From assembly GCA_028293125.1 (NCBI GenBank), contig JAQGPJ010000089.1:62001-126000 (forward strand): a stretch of DNA of 64,000 bases, written 5' to 3'. The notes beneath the pieces were generated by a model. The model saw nothing but the letters and a program-made list of their open reading frames with translations. It was not told where the DNA came from and did no database searches. The position numbers and the translations under genes were made by a program. The stretch is from Verrucomicrobiales bacterium. GTDB lineage: Bacteria > Verrucomicrobiota > Verrucomicrobiia > Verrucomicrobiales > V1-33. Of the stretch, positions 7,914-17,406 are shown piece after piece (the first letter of the stretch is position 1; the number at the start of each line of letters is the position of its first letter).

Positions 7914-10778
7914 TCAGATGGAGTGCAGAATTTTCTGAAGATCGGCCATCTGCTGGGTGAATATCCGGGGATCGCGGATTTCCCCGCTTTCCATGGCCAG
8001 GCGGACGCGGTCCTCACTTAGGCCGGACCACGCGGCCAGCAGGGGGATAAATTGGCCTTCGGTTTCCCGGAGGGACCGGCGGCGGGCGGCGGTGATCACC
8101 GCCTGACGCGGAGCGTTCAGCAGGACCTCGGAGAGGCGGTGCTTCCAGAAAAACCAGCCTGCCTCCTCCAGATGGGTGGCGAACTGGCGGGGGCCGTGCC
8201 GGGAAAGCGCCTGCACCGGGCCGAACCGCGGCATGCAGTGCCACAGCCACGCCAGCAGCAGCACCGTCAGTCCGGTCAGGGCGGGCCAGGCCTCGGTGGT
8301 CAGCATTTCCCACAGACTGACACGGCCGGCTTTGACGAACTGCACGGCGCGCACATTTTCATCCATCCCGGCCAGGGCCAGAAGCAGCGCGGCATTGTCC
8401 TCCTCCCCGATGTGACGGTTGCGGAAGGGCCAGGCATCGGCCAGCACTGTTACCCGCCCCGCGCCGTAAGGCATGCTGATCAGGGCCGTATCCTTGGTGG
8501 AGCCGGCTTTGATGTCAATATGCGGTGTCTCCGCAGTGGTGTTCAGACTATTGCTGCTGCCATCGGTGATCCGATAGGCGGTGGAGTCGATATTGACGGT
8601 GACCGGTCCGGTGGAGGCCGCGGCAGTGGATTCGGAAAGATGAAGGGCCTCCAGCAGGGGCTGGCTTGGAGTGGCGTGCCGGCGGCTCCCCTCCCGCCAG
8701 TCGTCTTCGGCGGTGTTGCCGCCCTGCGCCAGATAAACCAGATGCCCGCCGTGGTCCTCCACCCACCGCAGGGCGTGACGGGCCAGCATGTCGGTGGTCA
8801 CCGCGTCGGCGGGCACAATCATGAGGGTATCGCTGTCCGGCAGCTGCAGAATGCCGCGCGCGGCGCTCACCTGATAGTGGTGCCGCTCCAGCAGGCGGGT
8901 GGCCGCCAGCCAGGGATCGCGGCGGGCCTCTCCCTGATGGCCAAGCTCGCGCTCCTTTTCCTCATAATGGCCGCAGCCGGGCAGAACGAGAACCGCGGCC
9001 AGCGCCAGCAAAGCGGTGACAGCGGGGCGTGGACGGGAGGAGGGTGCCGGCGGGGAGCTGTCTGCCCGCGGAATCGGGGCGGCATCCACTGTCAGGGCGA
9101 AAGGCCAGCGGGCGCACAGTTCCTGCATGGTGCCGCTGTCCGGCGGCATTCCGTCATAGGCGGTGCCCCGCCAGGCGGCGGTGAGGTTTTCAAAATATCC
9201 CATGCGGGTGCGGTCCGGCAGCGTGGCGGCGTGGCGCAGGCAGTCGCCTTCGGTGTCGCTTTCGCGGATGGGCAGGGAGCCGCGCTGCACCAGCCACGCC
9301 AGGGCGCCGCGGTAGAGCAGTCGCACCGCGGCCTCGGACTCCCCGCGCGACCAGCAGGCCCGGGCCTCGCGGGGAATGTCTTCCGGCAGGGATTCCGGCA
9401 GGATTTCAAGACCCATGATCGTGCGCGGGCCCTGGGGGCCGCGCGGTCCGCCCCGCAGTCCGGTGAATTTCCACCGGTTCTTATAAGCCAGAAACACCAG
9501 CCAGGAGACCAAGGCCAGGCAAATGGCGACCAAGAGCAGTCTCAACGCCACCGCCGGCAAGTCCCCGGAGAATAAACCCTTGAACCAGCCGGGAAGGGAG
9601 GGAAAGGACCAACTGGAGCCAGACCCGGATGACGACGGTGAGGAGGACTTGGATCCGGAGGAGGAGTCGAACTTCCACTCTTTGTACTTCTCCTTGTGAT
9701 TGATGAAATCAGGGTGCTTCAGCACCTCCTCAATATCATACTTAACTTCCTGCGGGTCCACAGTGGCGGCGGTGGACAGCCCTGCGGAGAAAAACCACAC
9801 CGAGGCGGCGGTCAGCAGAAGCATCATCCAGCGGCTGTGGGGATTTTGGCCGGTGCCGGCATCTCCGCCGGTGGCGGTTCCAGTGGGGGCTTCGGCCCTG
9901 GCATGGAGGCCGGGAAGGGGAAGGGGAGGGGCGGAGCCTGGCAATGAAACCGCCAAAGGCGGCGGTGGAGGCAGGGGAGAAGCGACCGGCGCGGGCGCGG
10001 ACGTCCTGTTGCCCGGACGGCTGCGCAGGCGCGCGCCCAGCCGGCGGAAGGCGACCTCCACGTCCCACCCCTCCAGATGGGCGCGGGCATTGAGGTACAG
10101 ACCGAAACCCGCGCCGGCGTAAAAAGGCTCCATCAGCGCCATGGCCATCAGATAACACCCTCCCACGGTCCACAGCAGGGCCGGAGGGACGATGCTGGCC
10201 CCGTAATCGGCCAGCAGCCGGCCCGACGTGATGGTCTCCACCATATCCTCCGGCACAAAAGGCCGCACAAAGGTGATGATGCCCGCCAGTACCGCCATTT
10301 CCAGCACCCCGCACATGGAGGTCAGCGAGGCCGCGGCGACCCCGCCGTGCCTTCTCAGCAGGGCCGCCCGCTGGCGGGCCGGCTTGCCCTGCATATCCTC
10401 CAGCACCAGCACCGGCAGGACGAAGCTGCGCACCGTGGAGAACCGCCCCCAGAGCAGGGCCGGCAGCAATTGACGGGTCAGCAGCCGGGGCCAGGCGCGG
10501 AGCTGGGTTCGCAGGGAGGGGGCGGCCCCGAACAGGGCGCGGCCCAGGTGGAACAGCACCACCCGGTCATAGAGCGGCTTCAGCCACCAGGCCATCAACA
10601 CCATCACGGAGGGATAATCATGCAGCAGGACAATGAGCAGGCCCCACAGGGGAACCAGCAGCGTCAGCCATGCCTTGAAGACCGCTCCGGCATGGCGCCG
10701 GACCAGGGAGAAACCGAGATCGGCGGCCTCCTGGCTGGAACGGGGCCGCAGCACGGCGGAGATCTGGTCAACCCTCAT
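7914..10778 (-). CDS. Apparent fusion: membrane protein + DUF4129 + DUF4350-like
   Basis: A single 954-codon frame that looks like three proteins joined. Residues 1-250 form a membrane region with four to five helices. After a Pro-rich linker, residues 316-338 (WMMLLLTAASVWFFSAGLST) resemble a signal peptide. They are followed by a Ser-rich spacer, a membrane helix (407-431) and a DUF4129-type domain (about 460-560, LLYRGALAWLVQRGSLPIRE). Residues 587-603 (ALLALAAVLVLPGCG) look like a lipoprotein signal with an LPGC lipobox buried mid-protein. A DUF4350-like domain (about 620-830) and another membrane helix follow. In related operons these are normally separate genes next to moxR. The start overlaps the SpoIIM stop by 11 bases. 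Domain names are by motif and context. Confidence 0.75.
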   Translation of the reverse strand: MRVDQISAVLRPRSSQEAADLGFSLVRRHAGAVFKAWLTLLVPLWGLLIVLLHDYPSVMVLMAWWLKPLYDRVVLFHLGRALFGAAPSLRTQLRAWPRLLTRQLLPALLWGRFSTVRSFVLPVLVLEDMQGKPARQRAALLRRHGGVAAASLTSMCGVLEMAVLAGIITFVRPFVPEDMVETITSGRLLADYGASIVPPALLWTVGGCYLMAMALMEPFYAGAGFGLYLNARAHLEGWDVEVAFRRLGARLRSRPGNRTSAPAPVASPLPPPPPLAVSLPGSAPPLPLPGLHARAEAPTGTATGGDAGTGQNPHSRWMMLLLTAASVWFFSAGLSTAATVDPQEVKYDIEEVLKHPDFINHKEKYKEWKFDSSSGSKSSSPSSSGSGSSWSFPSLPGWFKGLFSGDLPAVALRLLLVAICLALVSWLVFLAYKNRWKFTGLRGGPRGPQGPRTIMGLEILPESLPEDIPREARACWSRGESEAAVRLLYRGALAWLVQRGSLPIRESDTEGDCLRHAATLPDRTRMGYFENLTAAWRGTAYDGMPPDSGTMQELCARWPFALTVDAAPIPRADSSPPAPSSRPRPAVTALLALAAVLVLPGCGHYEEKERELGHQGEARRDPWLAATRLLERHHYQVSAARGILQLPDSDTLMIVPADAVTTDMLARHALRWVEDHGGHLVYLAQGGNTAEDDWREGSRRHATPSQPLLEALHLSESTAAASTGPVTVNIDSTAYRITDGSSNSLNTTAETPHIDIKAGSTKDTALISMPYGAGRVTVLADAWPFRNRHIGEEDNAALLLALAGMDENVRAVQFVKAGRVSLWEMLTTEAWPALTGLTVLLLAWLWHCMPRFGPVQALSRHGPRQFATHLEEAGWFFWKHRLSEVLLNAPRQAVITAARRRSLRETEGQFIPLLAAWSGLSEDRVRLAMESGEIRDPRIFTQQMADLQKILHSI

Positions 10779-11736
10779 GCTGTCCGCCCCTCCCCGCGAA
10801 TAACAGATAAGCCGCCAGCAGGATCCAGAGGACCGCCCCCACCGTGATCTTCATCTGCGCGGGAGCGGCGGACGCGGACCAGAACCCCTCCACGAAAGCG
10901 GCCAGCAGGATGAGAATCGGACCTCCGTAAATAATAGGCAGGGCGCGGTGGGCGGTCATCTTCAGCGCCTCCGTCCGGCTCAGCACCCCGGGATGGATCA
11001 CTGCCATGCCCAGCCGCGTGCCGGCCACTCCGCAGAGAACCAGCCCCATCAGCTCGAAGGACGAATGCCCGGCCACAAACGGATAAAACCGCTCGGTGTT
11101 GCCCGCGTAATGCACATACCCGAAGGACGCTCCCAGCAGAATGCCCTGAAAAGCCACGGAAAGCACCGCGCCCACCGTGGCCAGCACCCCGCCGGCGATG
11201 GTGCGCAGACCGATGCTGATATTGTTGTAGATATAAAACCCGAACATACCGAAATCCTGCCCGTGGGAATCCCTCACGAGCATCCCTCCGCTGCTCCGCC
11301 CATACATCTGGTCCAGACCGCTCATGGTGCCCTCGTCCAGCACCGCGAAGATCCAGCGCTCATTGTGGTGTGCCGCCGCGATGAAGGCGAAAAAGGGCAC
11401 CCAGAACAGCAGCATGTTGAGCAGCACCAGCCGCCACTCCCGCCGCACGGCACGGGGAAAGGATTTCCAGACATTGCCGGTGGACCGGTCGCCTCCCCTG
11501 GGAATGCTGCGGCTGAGCGCGTCCCGTGAGCGCAGAACCAGATCGTTCAGCCGGGCGCACAGCCGCGAGCCGTACATGCGGTGCTGCGCCAGGGAAAGAT
11601 CGGCGCAGAGCTGGCGGTGCAGGGTGGGCAGCCGCTCCATTTCGGAGCTCCACCGGCCTTTCTCCGCCAGTTCCACCAAAAGCCGGGTTTCCTGCCAGCG
11701 GGCTTCGTTCTCCTCTTCAAAACGGTTCTGTTTCAC
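10768..11736 (-). CDS. SpoIIM/DUF95-family membrane protein
   Basis: A 322-residue multi-pass membrane protein with a charged helical N-terminus (about 1-110) and five to six membrane segments. Motifs typical of the SpoIIM (stage II sporulation M) superfamily are FVAGHSSFELMGLVLCG and AAFVEGFWSAS near the C-terminus. In Bacillus SpoIIM works in engulfment, but homologues are common in non-sporulating bacteria, within RDD-MoxR-DUF58 clusters like this one. It lies 33 bases after the RDD gene and overlaps the next gene by 11 bases, so translation is probably coupled. Confidence 0.85.
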   Translation of the reverse strand: MKQNRFEEENEARWQETRLLVELAEKGRWSSEMERLPTLHRQLCADLSLAQHRMYGSRLCARLNDLVLRSRDALSRSIPRGGDRSTGNVWKSFPRAVRREWRLVLLNMLLFWVPFFAFIAAAHHNERWIFAVLDEGTMSGLDQMYGRSSGGMLVRDSHGQDFGMFGFYIYNNISIGLRTIAGGVLATVGAVLSVAFQGILLGASFGYVHYAGNTERFYPFVAGHSSFELMGLVLCGVAGTRLGMAVIHPGVLSRTEALKMTAHRALPIIYGGPILILLAAFVEGFWSASAAPAQMKITVGAVLWILLAAYLLFAGRGGQHEG

Positions 11737-11769
11737 AGGGGGTGACTGAGGGAATAAAGAGGAAAAGGT

Positions 11770-12492
11770 TCAGGATTCGCGGAGCCAGCGCCCCATGGCG
11801 TTCAGCCGGAGCACGCCTTCCCGGCCATCGGTGCCTGTGAGTTCCCGGGCGTGCGCCGCCAGCTCCTCCCGGCGGCTGGCCGACCACATGGGCAGCCGCT
11901 CGGAGTAGTGGACAATGGCGGCCCGCTCCTCCCGGCTGAGCGGCACCGGCGGCGGCAGGGCACCTTCCCACGAGCCATCGGGGATCAGGCTGCCGGGGGA
12001 CAGCGCCGGGGTGGCATAGACCACCATGGTGTCGGCCACCAGATCCCCCAGCCGCTGGAAGCGCCGGGTCATCAGACAGGAGATCAGCCCGGTGAGGTAG
12101 GCGAAGGGCAGCCAGTCCGCCACCCGCAGCACATTGCGCAGCAGGGAGGCCGGCCAGGTGATGGGAGCTCCCGAGGTCATGACCACCCGCAGACCCTTGG
12201 CTTTCTGGCCGGGCGTGGCCCCGCGACGCACCTCAAAAAACACCCGGTAAAACCAAGTCAGCAGAAACAGCACCACCAGATGCGCTCCGGCACCCGCCTC
12301 CGCGCCGATCGCAAGGGAGAGCAGCAGCCGCACCAGGAGCAGGATGACGGACAGCAGGATGATCCACAGCCCGTCGATGATCCAGGCCCCGGCCCGCACC
12401 AGCGGCCCGGCGGGGTGCAGCTCCACCTCCGCGCCGGATGCCAGCTCAATGCGCTGCATGGTGTCCAGCTTTTCGGCGGCGGTGTCGTTCAT
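11770..12492 (-). CDS. RDD-family membrane protein
   Basis: A 240-residue protein with an RDD domain: two to three hydrophobic helices spanning about residues 32-110. The conserved RxxA..D pattern (VRAGAWIIDGLW), FFEVRRGATPGQKAKGLRVV and a following NVLRVADWLPF are visible. The C-terminal 70 residues are cytoplasmic and charged. The role of RDD proteins is mostly unknown; some are ion or osmolyte transporters. It is the first gene of the five-gene minus-strand cluster ending with DUF58, so the promoter should lie in the divergent gap upstream of 12492. Confidence 0.87.
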   Translation of the reverse strand: MNDTAAEKLDTMQRIELASGAEVELHPAGPLVRAGAWIIDGLWIILLSVILLLVRLLLSLAIGAEAGAGAHLVVLFLLTWFYRVFFEVRRGATPGQKAKGLRVVMTSGAPITWPASLLRNVLRVADWLPFAYLTGLISCLMTRRFQRLGDLVADTMVVYATPALSPGSLIPDGSWEGALPPPVPLSREERAAIVHYSERLPMWSASRREELAAHARELTGTDGREGVLRLNAMGRWLRES

Positions 12493-12793
12493 GGTTAATA
12501 ATGGGGGCGCTTAATAACCGGGGCATCCTGACTTTTCAAGCTCTGTCCACGCCCCGTCCAGAAGGGGAAAGAAGCTTGAACGCAGCGGATGCCACCCCTC
12601 CGCGCCGGATGCGGTCCGGGCAGGCAGCTGGAATTGCACGCGGTGAATTTACGGGAAAGCGGGGCCGTTTTCAGACGTAGATTCAGGAGTCCGGTTCCTT
12701 GCCTTCCTCCGTGTCCCGTGCGGGGAGGGGTGGATTTTGCTGGTTTTGGTCCCTCCTTTGCGTTCAAGCTGCCAAGCTCAAGTTCAAGCTCCC
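12493..12793. other. Divergent intergenic region
   Basis: This 301-base gap separates the minus-strand RDD operon from the plus-strand DUF1553 gene and must hold both promoters. No convincing -35/-10 pair, operator or small gene was seen. Three copies of CAAGCT occur in the 35 bases before the plus-strand start, with no known meaning. Confidence 0.4.
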
Positions 12794-15700
12794 ATGTCCC
12801 GCGTTCTTATCCGCCTTTTTCTGCCAGTCGCCGCCGCCACCGGCTTGGTGCCGTTGACCCCGGCTTTTGCCTCCTCGGGCCCGGACGGCAAGCTTTCCTA
12901 CAACCGCGACATCCGGCCCATCATCTCGGAGAACTGCTTCAGCTGCCACGGCCCGGACTCCGCCTCCCGCAAGGCCGGCCTGCGTCTGGACTCCTTTGCT
13001 ACCGCCACCACCCCCAACAAGGATGGGATGGCTGCGATCCTGCCCGGCAAGCCGGATGAAAGTGAGTTTCTGAAGCGCATCCGCTCCACCGACCCGGATG
13101 AAATCATGCCGCCCCCGGAGATCCATAAGGTGATCAAGCCGGAACAGATAGCCACCCTGCGCCGCTGGGTGGAGCAGGGAGCGGAGTATGAGCCGCACTG
13201 GTCCTTCATCGCGCCCGTGAAGCCGCCCCTGCCGCAGGTCAGCCATCCCGAGTGGGTGCGGAATCCCGTAGACCGATTCATTCTCTCCACCCTGGACGCC
13301 AACGGGTTGACGCCCGCTTCCGAAGCCGACCGCCGCACCTTGGCCCGCCGCCTGAGCCTGGACCTGACGGGCCTGCCGCCTGAGCCCGCGGTGGTGGACG
13401 CTTTTGTCGCTGACTCTGATCCCCAAGCCTATGAAAAGCTGGTGGACCGCCTGATGGCCACGCCCGCCTGGGGGCAGCACCGCGCCCGCTACTGGATGGA
13501 CTATGCGCGGTATGCCGACACCCACGGCATCCACTTCGACAACTACCGGGAAATGTGGCCCTACCGCCAGTGGGTCGTTGAGGCCTTCAACGCCAACATG
13601 CCCTTCAACCAGTTCACGGTGGAGCAGCTGGCCGGCGATCTGCTGCCCAACCGCACCCTGGACCAGCAGGTGGCCTCCGGCTTCAACCGCTGCAACATCA
13701 CCACCAATGAGGGCGGGGCCATTCCCGAGGAGTATCTGGTGCTCTACACCCGCGACCGCACTGAGGCCACCAGCCAGGTGTGGATGGGCCTGACCACCGG
13801 CTGCGCGGTGTGCCACGACCACAAGTTCGACCCCATTTCGCAGAAGGATTTCTACGCCCTGTCCGCGTTTTTCAACAATAGCACCATGGCCGGCATGGAC
13901 GGCAATGTGGCCAACACCCCCCCGGCGGTCACCGTGCCCCGGATGGAGGACCGGCCCCGTGCGGAGGCGCTGCCCGGTGAAATTGCTGATGCGAAGCAGA
14001 AGGTGGAGGCCCGCCGCGAGGCCGCCAAACCGGAGTTCGCCGCCTGGCTGGCCACAGTGAAGCCGGACTATTTCCAGGAAACCGCCGTCTCCCAATTTTT
14101 CCGGCTGCGCCTGCCGTTGAATGAGGACGGGGGACTGCTGGTCAGTGCTCTCAGCCGGAACGCCGGGGACAACACGCTGCAGTCCGCAGGGGCGGCGGTG
14201 GAGAAAGGGGTGGGTGCCGAGGCCGGCCCTGTCTCCGGCAAAGCCTACCGCGTGACCGCCGGATCCACGGTGGAGCTGCCGTTCGAGGACGGGTTTGAGC
14301 ACAACAAGCCGTTCTCCTACGGGGCGTGGGTGAAAATCCCCAAAGGAGCTGCCAATGGCGCCGTGTTCTCCCGCATGGAGGAGGGGGACAAAAACTATCG
14401 CGGCTGGGACTTCTGGCTGGAAAACGGGAGCATCGGAGCCCACATCATCAGCAACTGGCCGGGCGACTGCCTGAAGGCGGTCACGCAGAAGCCTCTGAAG
14501 CAGGAGGAATGGCAGCACGTGTTCCTGACCTATGACGGCTCCGGCAAGGCCGCCGGCCTTTCCATCTATGTGAACGGGGAGAACAGGCCGCTGCGCATTG
14601 ACAACGATTCCCTGAAAAGCAGCATCGCCGGCACCACCCGCTTCAAGCTGGGGCAGCGGCGCGATGCCTCCCGCATCGACGGGCTGGCGCTCCAGGACGT
14701 GCGGCTCTACAACCGCCGGCTGAGCGCGGAGGATGTGGTCTCGCTCTGGCAGACGCCGAAATTCGCCGGCATTCTGGCCAAGCCCGTGGACCAGCGGTCG
14801 GCGGAGGAGACAGCCAGCCTTTACGGATGGTATCTGACCTCTTTGGACAAGTCCTACACCGGCCTCAACCAGGAGGTGGCCAAACTGGAGCAGGAGCAGA
14901 ACGGCATCCGTCAGCGCAGCAGTGTCTCGCTGGTCATGCAGGAAAAGGACGAGGCCGCCCACGCCTTTTTGCTGGCCCGCGGGGAGTATGACAAGCGCGG
15001 CGAGCGCCTGACCCCCGCCACGCCTCCGGCCCTGCCACCCATGCCCGATAATCTGCCGCGCAACCGCTTTGGTTTTGCCCAGTGGCTGCTGCAGACGGAC
15101 AATCCCCTGACCGCCCGCGTGACCGTGAACCGCTTCTGGCAGGAAATCTTCGGAGCCGGCCTTGTGCGCACCTCAGGGGATTTCGGCATCACCGGGGAAC
15201 AGCCCAGTCATCCGGAACTGCTGGACTGGCTGGCCGTGGAGTTCCGCGAAAGCGGCTGGGACATGAAGCACCTTTACAAGCTGCTGGTCACCTCCGCCAC
15301 CTACCGCCAGCAGGCAGTCATCTCCCCGGAAAAACTGGCCAAGGACCCTGCCAACCGCCTGCTGGCCCGCGGCCCGCGCTTCCGCATGGACGCCGAAATG
15401 GTGCGCGACAGCGCCCTCCAGGTGGCCGGCCTGCTGGTGGACAAAATCGGCGGCCCCAGCGTCCGTCCCTATCAGCCCGATGGGCTCTGGGAGGCCGTGG
15501 CCATGCCGGAGAGCAACACCCGGTACTACAAAGCCGACACCGGCGAGAACCTCTACCGCCGCAGCCTCTACACCTTCTGGAAGCGCGCCGCCCCGCCCGC
15601 CAGCATGGACAACTTCAACGCCCCCGCCCGCGAAGTCTGCACCGTCCGCCGCGAGCGCACCAACACCCCTCTCCAAGCGCTGAACACGCTCAACGACATC

Positions 15701-16009
15701 CAGTTCGTGGAGGCCGCCCGCGTGCTGGCGGAGCGCACCCTCAAACAGGGAGGGCCCACCGCCATCACCCGCCTCGACTTCATGGCCCAACGCGTCCTCA
15801 GCCGCCCCTTCCGCCCCCAGGAGCAGGCCATCCTCCTCGATTCCCTCATCAGTCTCACCAAGGACTACGAAACCGTCCCCGACGAGGCCAAAAAACTCAT
15901 CACCACCGGCCAGGCCCAGCCCGATCCGGCCCTGCCGCCGGCGGAGCTCGCGGCGTGGACGCTGATTGCCAATCAGGTGATGAATCTGGATGAGGCGCTG
16001 AATAAGTGA
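12794..16009 (+). CDS. PSCyt1-DUF1549-LamG-DUF1553 secreted protein
   Basis: A 1,071-residue exported protein. The start at 12794 gives a signal peptide (MSRVLIRLFLPVAAATGLVP) and is preferred over an upstream ATG. A PSCyt1 heme-like motif CFSCH sits at 48-52. A DUF1549 (PSCyt2) domain follows, with a second motif, CAVCH, near 336-340. A LamG-like beta-sandwich occupies about 486-655 (FSYGAWVKIP, WQHVFLTYDGSG, VRLYNRRLS). A DUF1553 (PSD1) domain, starting at FGFAQWLLQTDNPLTARVTV, fills the rest. Such proteins are abundant in Planctomycetes and Verrucomicrobia near sulfatases and polysaccharide genes; their reaction is unproven. A DUF1501 gene usually sits beside them, but none is here; the next gene is an unrelated nuclease relic. 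Confidence 0.9.
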   Translation: MSRVLIRLFLPVAAATGLVPLTPAFASSGPDGKLSYNRDIRPIISENCFSCHGPDSASRKAGLRLDSFATATTPNKDGMAAILPGKPDESEFLKRIRSTDPDEIMPPPEIHKVIKPEQIATLRRWVEQGAEYEPHWSFIAPVKPPLPQVSHPEWVRNPVDRFILSTLDANGLTPASEADRRTLARRLSLDLTGLPPEPAVVDAFVADSDPQAYEKLVDRLMATPAWGQHRARYWMDYARYADTHGIHFDNYREMWPYRQWVVEAFNANMPFNQFTVEQLAGDLLPNRTLDQQVASGFNRCNITTNEGGAIPEEYLVLYTRDRTEATSQVWMGLTTGCAVCHDHKFDPISQKDFYALSAFFNNSTMAGMDGNVANTPPAVTVPRMEDRPRAEALPGEIADAKQKVEARREAAKPEFAAWLATVKPDYFQETAVSQFFRLRLPLNEDGGLLVSALSRNAGDNTLQSAGAAVEKGVGAEAGPVSGKAYRVTAGSTVELPFEDGFEHNKPFSYGAWVKIPKGAANGAVFSRMEEGDKNYRGWDFWLENGSIGAHIISNWPGDCLKAVTQKPLKQEEWQHVFLTYDGSGKAAGLSIYVNGENRPLRIDNDSLKSSIAGTTRFKLGQRRDASRIDGLALQDVRLYNRRLSAEDVVSLWQTPKFAGILAKPVDQRSAEETASLYGWYLTSLDKSYTGLNQEVAKLEQEQNGIRQRSSVSLVMQEKDEAAHAFLLARGEYDKRGERLTPATPPALPPMPDNLPRNRFGFAQWLLQTDNPLTARVTVNRFWQEIFGAGLVRTSGDFGITGEQPSHPELLDWLAVEFRESGWDMKHLYKLLVTSATYRQQAVISPEKLAKDPANRLLARGPRFRMDAEMVRDSALQVAGLLVDKIGGPSVRPYQPDGLWEAVAMPESNTRYYKADTGENLYRRSLYTFWKRAAPPASMDNFNAPAREVCTVRRERTNTPLQALNTLNDIQFVEAARVLAERTLKQGGPTAITRLDFMAQRVLSRPFRPQEQAILLDSLISLTKDYETVPDEAKKLITTGQAQPDPALPPAELAAWTLIANQVMNLDEALNK

Positions 16010-16266
16010 GGCGGGGCAGGGATGGTGTGATTGCGGCTCAAAGCCGGTCCGCAAATCTGTTGCATGCAAAACGTCCCGTTGACCGGCTGGGTTGAGGGAA
16101 ACGTCAGTAGATTTCAGCAGCGATCCGGCAACAAGCCTCCTTTCAGCGCAGGCTGGGCACTGATGTGTTCAAGTGAAATACCCTACCCAGTTCCCTGCAA
16201 GCCTGCTTTATGAAGCAGTGCAGAATGCTTGAAACATCGTCTGCGCCTAGACTGGTCTTCGGATGG

Positions 16267-17308
16267 TTATCCATCTCCGGCCTCCAATTCGCGTTCGATG
16301 TGCTCGATGCTCGGAAGGCTGATTTGCAGCTCGATCGGGAGGGAGTCCACCAGTTGGTATTCGGCTACGCCGAGCGGCTGCGGGTTGCCTCGCAGGGCGT
16401 ATTCCGCCACCACCTTGTTTTTGCTTTTGCAGAGCAGGAGGCCGATGGTCGGGCCGTCCTGGGGATGTTTCATTTGGGCATCCACCGCAGTGAGGTAAAA
16501 GCTGAGCTGGCCCAGGTGCTCCGGTTTGAATTTTCCTGCTTTGAGCTCGATCACCACATAGCAGCGCAGCTTGAGGTGATAGAAGAGCAGGTCGATGAAG
16601 AACTCGTCCCCTCCCACGTCCAGCAGGACCTGCCGGCCAACGAAGGCGAAGCCGGCTCCCAGCTCCAGCAGGAAGTCGGTGACGTGTCTGACCAGCGCGT
16701 TTTCGATCTCGCGCTCCTGCGCCTCCTCGGTCAGGCCGAGGAAATCGAAACGGTAGGGATCCTTGAGGGATTCCCTCGCCAAGTCTGATTGAGGTTTGGG
16801 CAGGCTGAGTTCGAAATTGGTCACCGCCTTGCCACTGCGCTCCAGCTGGCGGGTTTCGATCTGCATCACCAGGATGTTGCGGGACCAGTTGTGCGCGATG
16901 GCTTGATGCAGATACCAGTCGCGCTCCGCGCGGGTTTTGAGCTTGTCGATCAGGGTGCAGAGGTGGAACCACGGCAATTGTGCAGCAGCCTGCTGCACAA
17001 ATTCCCCATCGGGCCAAGCCTCGGCGAATGCCTGCATGTATTTCAGATTGCGCGGGGAAAACCCCTTCATCTCCGGAAGGGCGGTGCGGAGGTCGTGGGC
17101 GAGGCGTTCGATTACCTTAGCACCCCAGCCCTGGGCCGCCTGTCGGGCCAGAATGTCGCGGCCGATCCGCCAGTAGAGCTGGACCAGCTCCCGGTTGACC
17201 CGCCAGTGAGGCGCGTTGCTGGGCGTGGTGAATGCGCTCCTTCAGTTCGGCCAGCCAAGGAGTGTAGCCGTCCGGTGGTTCCACAAGGCGGGGGTGTGTG
17301 TCACTCAT
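16267..17308 (-). pseudogene. DUF1016 (YhcG-like) PDDEXK nuclease, frameshifted
   Basis: Two overlapping frames encode one DUF1016 family protein. The N-terminus (MSDTHPRLVEPPDGY, then LKERIHHAQQRA) starts at 17308. After the CCC run at 17199-17201 the frame must shift by one base to continue with VNRELVQLYWRIGRDILARQ and, from an internal ATG at 17070, MKGFSPRNLKYMQAFAEAWP. The C-terminal nuclease half is intact, with DEFFIDLLFYHLKLRCYVVI and the ELK of the PDDEXK core. Family members act in DNA repair or defence. One extra base explains the break, so this is either a recent pseudogene, a sequencing error, or a gene now expressed only from 17070 (267 residues). Confidence 0.85.
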
Positions 17309-17406
17309 GCGCCATATCCTTTCAATCAGACTGAGCAAGAAACCAGACGGTTTTTCAAGCGTGGACAGCATTGCGGAGGCCATCGCCCTGTCCCATGCTG
17401 CCGGCC

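Noticed and set aside
12764-14962. 732-codon minus-strand frame opposite the large DUF1553 gene
   Set aside because: Low-complexity Gly/Val/His-rich translation; the plus strand has heme, LamG and DUF1553 motifs.
12794-16009. Possible phosphatase or sulfatase identity for the large secreted protein
   Set aside because: No sulfatase CxPxR site is present; the motifs are PSCyt1, DUF1549, LamG and DUF1553.
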